DNA from: Gnetum montanum | Lineage: Eukaryota > Streptophyta > Gnetopsida > Gnetales > Gnetaceae | Reading direction: 5' to 3' | Assembly: GCA_015680685.1 (NCBI GenBank) | Contig: MNCI01025182.1 | Coordinates: 295,408-359,407, forward strand | Length of the DNA stretch: 64,000 nucleotides | Position numbers and translations under genes: made by a program | The notes under the pieces: model-generated | Seen by the model: only the letters and a program-made list of their open reading frames with translations | The model's database searches: none | What the model was told of the DNA's origin: nothing | Part shown: piece after piece, positions 58,575 to 64,000 of the stretch | Position numbering within the stretch: the stretch's first letter is position 1 | Layout of the letters: each line of letters begins with the position of its first letter

Positions 58575-60195
58575 TGAAACACCACAAAAATTTACATGTT
58601 ATAGCCAATCTTCATCATGTATCTTTCAACCCATGAAATCCAAGGAAAAAATTCATTGTAAATGTCAAAACTGTAATCCATAGTGGGTAATTTCACATAT
58701 TTTATACTTTTGAAGTTGAAAAATACCACATAAGTGGTTAATTCCTCATTCCCCATGTGAAAAAGGTCACCTAGTGTCTATATTTGGGCTTGTGGGGGGG
58801 GGGGTGTCAGGGGTCTTAATAATGCCTTTTTGAATGCCAAGAAAGGTAATTTGATGGCTTTTATAGGGGGTATACACTTTTCTACACTAGAAACACATGT
58901 AGGGGTAAATATCACCTACCCCTAGCATGGAAGGATGGGGATTTTTGAAAACATTTTCCCTTTAGTGTGGAGACCACATGCATAGCCTAGAAACTTTTCC
59001 CCCTTAGTGTGGAAGTTTCCCCTAGCATGGATTCTTCACCCTGAGCATGGAAAACTACATCCCCAAGCATGGAAGCCACAAAAAACAAAATTCATTACTT
59101 CATGCACTTCAATGTTGACCAACCACTTCAGTAAGCATGGTGGAGAGCTCAGTGTGGAAGATTCACCTCCAACATGGAAAGTGTGCCTTGGTTACTATTT
59201 ATAGTAACTAGACTGACCATGGGAAGAAGCACTCACTATGTATAGTAACCCCTTAAATTTGGGCACCCATCTCATCTGATTTGGCAACCAATTTGTAGCC
59301 AATTTGCAACCATTTTGTAGCAATATGACAACCAATTTGTAACCCCATTCATGGCCCAAAGAACCTATAAAAGACAACCTCAAACACCATTTAGAGGTTG
59401 AATAATTTTTGATAGGTTCCATAATTTTGACAAGGTTCAGCACTTTACACTGTTAAGAAAATTTTCTACAAGGTTTAGTAATATTTGAAAAACACTTTGG
59501 TAGTAAAACAAATTTTCAAGTTCAGCCATTTGTTCACACTTCCATACTTGGAGCATTTTCAAGCACTCAAGAGTTCTTACAATATCCTATGTTTCCATCC
59601 TCTCAAATCCCATAGTGGAAGCATAATCACCTTTAAATTTATGGATTTTTGTTCTCAACACTACACTTTTGGAATTTCCAAATCCTAGTTTCGAGCAATC
59701 TAGCATCTGAATTTTCTACTTTTCTTAGTGCTACACAACACCCCCCCCCCNNNNNNNNNNNNNNNNNNNNNNNNNNNNNNNNNNNNNNNATTTAAGGTTG
59801 CAATAGTTGAGGAAGGTTAGATAGCATTAGGAGTATATTAGCACTCAAATCATGGAGTAGATCACATCAACTTCAATAGGCTATAAAATTTTTCATAAGT
59901 GAGCCCCCTTTCTGCTCACCCAGGTACCATTTATATACATTTCTCTAACTCACTGTTTATTCTTTCTTAATAAAGTTTTAAGTTTTGAGCTTTATGTTCA
60001 AAAATAAATTTATTTTCTATGAATTATTTTGATCTATTTTTATTTCCACATTTTTCATTTCATAAGTCCCTGGTTGATCTTTTGGATAGGTCTTTCACCT
60101 TGAATCCCCTTTTTCTTGTGGGGATTCAAGGTTGGGAAATTGATGGACCAAGGATGCTTGGTTTTTCCAATGATCAAGATTTTTAGTTGTAATAG
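58575..60195 (+). repeat. 5' LTR of D2
   Basis: It begins TGAAACACCACAAAAATTTA and ends a few bases before the primer site at 60203. AGCATGGAAG/AGTGTGGAAG words recur at 58925-59180, followed by a TATA-like ACTATTTATAGTAAC at about 59196. A second TATA-like ATTTATATACA lies at 59929, with an AATAAAG signal near 59969. The LTR contains G11 at 58794-58804, C10 at 59741-59750 and 39 unknown bases. Its exact end is uncertain. Confidence 0.65.
59751..59789. other. Run of 39 N (sequence gap)
   Basis: The unknown bases directly follow a C10 run, so this is most likely a homopolymer the sequencing could not pass. Confidence 0.95.
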
Positions 60196-60202
60196 TTTTT
60201 GT

Positions 60203-60220
60203 TGGTACTAGAAGGAGGGT
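60203..60220 (+). other. Primer binding site of D2
   Basis: TGGTACTAGAAGGAGGGT matches the D1 site (20458-20475) at 16 of 18 positions. The differences are transitions. Confidence 0.65.
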
Positions 60221-60284
60221 CTTCACCTAAATTCTATAATCAAATTTTTTCTTTTCATTGCCATTTTCAAGCTTTTTCTTGATT

Positions 60285-60870
60285 TTTGTAGCCAAAACCT
60301 TTGAAGAATCAATGTTGATCTTTCCTCCTCTTCCCCCACCCCTCGCCCCCTCCCCCTCCCCCCCCCCCCTTGTGACCAAAACTATAGCATGGAAGTTGTA
60401 GGTGGTTCAGTTTTGGCTTTTCACAGTACTTGCTATGAATTTTACAGCCCAAATCCAACATTTATATCTTTTTTCTCTTATTTTTTTATTATCAAAATTT
60501 TATTCTCTGGTTTCTAAAGTAGGTGGTTGAACTTTTCTTTAAGTTGGCTTCCCCCCATTTTTCCAAGCTAAGAAAATTGACAGCTAGCTAAAACTAGTTT
60601 TAATAAAAAAACACCAACTTTCCACTTTGGTTTTTAGCCTTTCCCTTATCAAAATTGAGGTAGGAGGTGTGAGATTTCCATCATCTCACTCTTCTTCTTT
60701 CCCCCCCTTTGCCATACCTAGCATGGAAGTAGTTGGAAGGCTAGTGTGGATGAGGTTTGTTATCAACTTAATGACTAGATCTACTTTTATTCCATTGCCA
60801 ACATTGCAAGTTGAAAGTCATTTTATATTTTTTTGAAACCAAAACTCACAAGGAATCCAACACTATCTTT

Positions 60871-60909
<39 letters not shown>

Positions 60910-61440
60910 NCACAATCGAAGAAACCTTAGTGTGGAAGTTGCAGGTGGATTGGATGCTGAAATTTCATAACATCTATTATGAATTTCTATAGAAAAGATA
61001 TCATGGAAGTCTTAAATACCATTTAATTTTTTCTGCCACATTTTTTTCCACTAAACTAACATTGGTTTCCATACCAACCAAGCTTGCTTTTCCCTCCTTT
61101 CTGGTAAAAGTTGGCAACCTATCAAAACCATCTTTGGAAACTGCCAGGTTTCCATTTTAGCCTTCAAAATTTTCCCCTCTCTCCAATGTTAAAATAATGT
61201 GTGAGATTTCCATTATCTCACCCCCTTCTTTTCCCCCTATCATACCCAATGTAGAGGTAGTTGGGAGGCCAACATGGATGAGGCTTGATACTAACATTTC
61301 TAACTTTACATTCTTGGTAAAGGGGGGAACCTCTCTTATCCCCCAATTACTAATTACAGTAAGTACCTCATTTGAATTCCATTTGCTAGAATATACTTCT
61401 ATTTTACTATTTATAGCCTATTTTTAAGTCATTCTCAGCA
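60285..61440 (+). repeat. D2 leader: tandem duplication of about 550 bp with C-rich tracts
   Basis: Two copies in line (about 60285-60835 and 60835-61380) share the order: Cys-codon-free C-rich tract, TGGAAGTTG(T/C)AGGTGG, TATGAATTT, a GTGTGAGATTTCCAT(C/T)ATCTCA segment, a second C-run, and GTAGTTGG(A/G)AGGC. A run of 38 C's at 60872-60909 ends in one N. AGCATGGAAG words of the LTR reappear here, ahead of the gag start. Confidence 0.7.
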
Positions 61441-61449
61441 GTATAGCCA

Positions 61450-64000
61450 TGTCTTTCCAACAATGTACCAAACTTCACTTCACCCTCACTAGCGAAGATC
61501 ATAGCCAACAAGCCATGAGGGTCTATGATCCCAAAGAGCCTACCATCATTGAGTGTAGGCAATCTTTAAGAATCAAGGGGGGGGGGGGGGATTCTTAATT
61601 TTGAAACCATAAATGAAGATTGTTATAACTTCATTTGTGCTAAAATATAGGCAGGTATGCCAATTCTACAAATTGAAGTTGAGGCAAAGAGGGAGTTTGA
61701 GCTCATGCATAGGAGTTGAAAGGAGTACATCCCTTCCTCATATGACCAAATTCTCTTTAATGACATCTATGCCAGAATCCTAGTCCAAATGATTGTCTTA
61801 GAAGAGGACGATGACAAGCATAGATCTAAGGAACAATAGGAAGAGGAGGATGAATTTAAGGTAGAATTTGAGCCTGAAAACATCTTGGGAGGATTGTTCC
61901 AACAAACATCCCCCAAGGTTACAACACCTTCCTCTAATGCTTTTATTTTCTTCATGGACATGGTGCAACCATCTTCCACTCCTTCTTACCCTACTATGGT
62001 AGATCCCACATCGGTTATAGCCACACATCACACTTAGCCAATGCCACAAACAACAAACTATAACACATCAATTCCATTTACAACACAGTCTCAATATATT
62101 AAACCAGTGGTGGTTTTTACCACAACAAATCCATTAAGTACTCACATTGGATCCACCATGGAACCCCAAGAAACATAGGGGTCACACACCCCATTTATCC
62201 CATTTGTGCCTTAAGTATTGGCACAAACATCATTTTCTTTATTTGGTCCACAAGCACAACCATCATGCAACCTCTTCCTTCTATCATGCAATCCATAGCG
62301 AGGCCACAAGCCTCACAAAAAATGCCACAACCAACAAGGCCACCATAGCATCTAGATCAAGCCTTCCAAATGATCTATGATCTAATGAAGGAGTTTAAGT
62401 AGCTTAAAACCTATATTTCACAAACTATCAAGATTATGAACTTCTACCAAGATGATCCCATAAGTCCTATAGTCCCATCCTTGACACTTCCTCTTGGTAT
62501 CCCTATTCCCCAAATTAGCAAATATAAAAGAAAATGTGACTCTAATTTTCACCTTATTACCTTTCAATCTAAATGTTTACTCTTACAGCGAGGACTTAGT
62601 AGCCTAGTTTGTCAATGGCTTCAAGTATAACTTGAATCTTGACACAATGCTTGACCATCTCACAGAGGTTAAGTAGGGGCCCTTAGAACCCATGTAAAAA
62701 TTCATGGAATGGACTACTAAATGAAATACAACAACTATATCCAAAGCCTGCTGGTTAGCCATATTCAATGGAGTAGTTAACAACTTTATCAAGTCTAAAC
62801 TCTACTACCTTGATCCATGGTCTCTTAGCCAAGCATTCTTGTAAACTAAAAGTATAAAGGATGTTGCAAATGCTAGTCATGATCCGGCCTATATATCATA
62901 TACAAACCAAGACACTTGAAGAGATAAAAGAAAGTGAACAAAACAACATGACCATAGCAACTATAACCAAGTAAACAAATATCATGAACCAAGGGCCAAA
63001 GGTTAACTTGCCCAAGGTCCCCACCAATGATCGCAATAACCAACAATCAACTTATGAGGCCACTACCTTGATAACAACTAGACCTAACTTTGAAAGGAAG
63101 GATAGGTCCAAATACATTATGTTGGCATTAAAACCATCCAAGTTGCTAAACCAACTATTAAAAAGTGGATGCATGCAACATAAAAAAAATGATCGAAGCT
63201 TCTTGAAAGAAACATAAGTAGCTATGCAAAATAGCCAAGGATCCCTCTCAAGCAATGAATGATGATCTGTAACTCCCTAGATACTTCAAGCTAGACTAAT
63301 TTTTTCATTATCATCAATTACTTTGTCATGACACAAACTTTTTCCTTGCATTGAAGGATGACCTACAAAGGATGATAGATATGGGAGATCTTGTCTTAGA
63401 TGCTTCTAACCTAGTTTGGCCACAAAACTAGTCGATGCAAGTCTACAAAGACCCATTGAATGCTAATGATAGTCCATATGTTATTTTAGCATTCAACATT
63501 AATGACGATCAATGACTTGCAAGAGAACCATTTGTGATTGAAGTACCCCTCTATAATAAAAGGGCTTCTTCAACCTCCCATAGCTCAGGATCCCCCTTTT
63601 TCATGAGAGTACCATCATGAGTGCCTCTAAGGAAACCTTTTGTCACTAAGGTCTCCTAACCCAATACAACCCAAACAACCATATCCTAACCAAATACATA
63701 ATGATCCCTTGTGGTGGCTAATCCTACTACCTCCTCCTCACAACCAATGACTAATAACCAAAACATTTTAGCCAAAAAAAGGAAGAAGCATAAGTAAAAG
63801 CCTAACAATAAGGGTGACAAGTGGTTAAAGGCATGAAAAGAAGTGGGTCCACCGAAGCCCACTCCCATTTTAGCTGTACCTATGACATCCTCTACCCCAA
63901 CTCCTTCAACCAAAAAGCCACAGTAGGACACAAAAGCCCATAATTAAAACAAGACAGAAGATCCATAGTGACCCTAGCCTAAAGCCCAAGTTCACATTTT
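61450..64000 (+). pseudogene. gag: gag and gag-protease linker of D2
   Basis: The start is ATG 61450 (MSFQQCTKLHFTLTSEDHSQ), aligned with D1 gag at 21368. Parts in order are EAKREFELMHRS near 61680, an acidic segment near 61800-61880, the capsid MNFYQDDPISPIVPSLTLPL at 62436, and NFIKSKLYYLD near 62785. PFVI.VP-like linker units lie at about 63528, 63594 and 63635. A G14 run at 61577-61590 lies inside the frame and would encode poly-Gly. More stops occur than in D1 gag. Confidence 0.75.

Larger units (their letters stand above)
58575..64000 (+). mobile_element. Element D2: relative of D1, running off the window
   Basis: It shares with D1 the LTR start, the primer site and the gag family, but has a different LTR word (AGCATGGAAG). 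It lies inside the F LTR and so is younger than F. The 3' half is outside the window. Confidence 0.8.

Noticed and set aside
1-64000. Endogenous pararetrovirus
   Set aside because: All pol regions are in LTR retrotransposon order with integrase, LTRs and primer sites. No movement-protein or virus coat features were seen.

Overview
The window is plant nuclear DNA of the gene-poor, heterochromatic kind found in large genomes. I see no host gene, tRNA or rRNA. Almost everything is old LTR retrotransposon sequence in nested or broken copies. The reading frames are full of stops, mostly TAG where related copies have CAG or TGG, and several catalytic Asp codons now read Asn. This is the C-to-T (or G-to-A) decay expected of long-methylated plant DNA. 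The species cannot be named from what I see.

Layout. 1-7727: element A, a plus-strand Ty3/Gypsy copy (Tat/Athila-like, tRNA-Asp primer site) with LTR, gag, protease, RT, RNase H and integrase, cut off at its 3' side. 7728-18714: element C, the same lineage on the minus strand. It has a 3' LTR, a long second ORF (ORF2) between integrase and LTR, and pol and gag truncated at the 5' side. 18715-28510: element D1, a plus-strand gag-protease-only element with long LTRs and many internal iterations. 28511-29102: an LTR remnant of the A family. 29103-30465: a tandem array of about 398-bp units. 30910-45511: element E, a plus-strand chromovirus (Tekay/Del-like, chromodomain, tRNA-iMet primer site), split by element B. 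B (34221-41508, minus strand) is an A-family element with both LTRs and a recognisable 5-bp target duplication, but without RT, RNase H and integrase. 45512-52500: AT-rich sequence without recognisable genes, containing a degenerate direct-repeat block. 52501-58574: element F, a minus-strand Ty1/Copia element with gag and a second ORF but no pol. 58575-64000: element D2, a relative of D1 inserted in the F LTR and running off the window.

The most interesting pattern is regulatory. The LTRs of A, B and C are related overall, yet each carries a different short, mostly perfectly palindromic word repeated just upstream of its TATA box. In C (Gypsy) and F (Copia), an LTR-like cluster of the word plus a TATA box recurs inside the element directly upstream of ORF2. 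In both elements ORF2 resembles the same plant transposon-protein domain. Three of the elements (B, D1, F) kept gag and lost RT and integrase, so they would have depended on enzymes from other copies.
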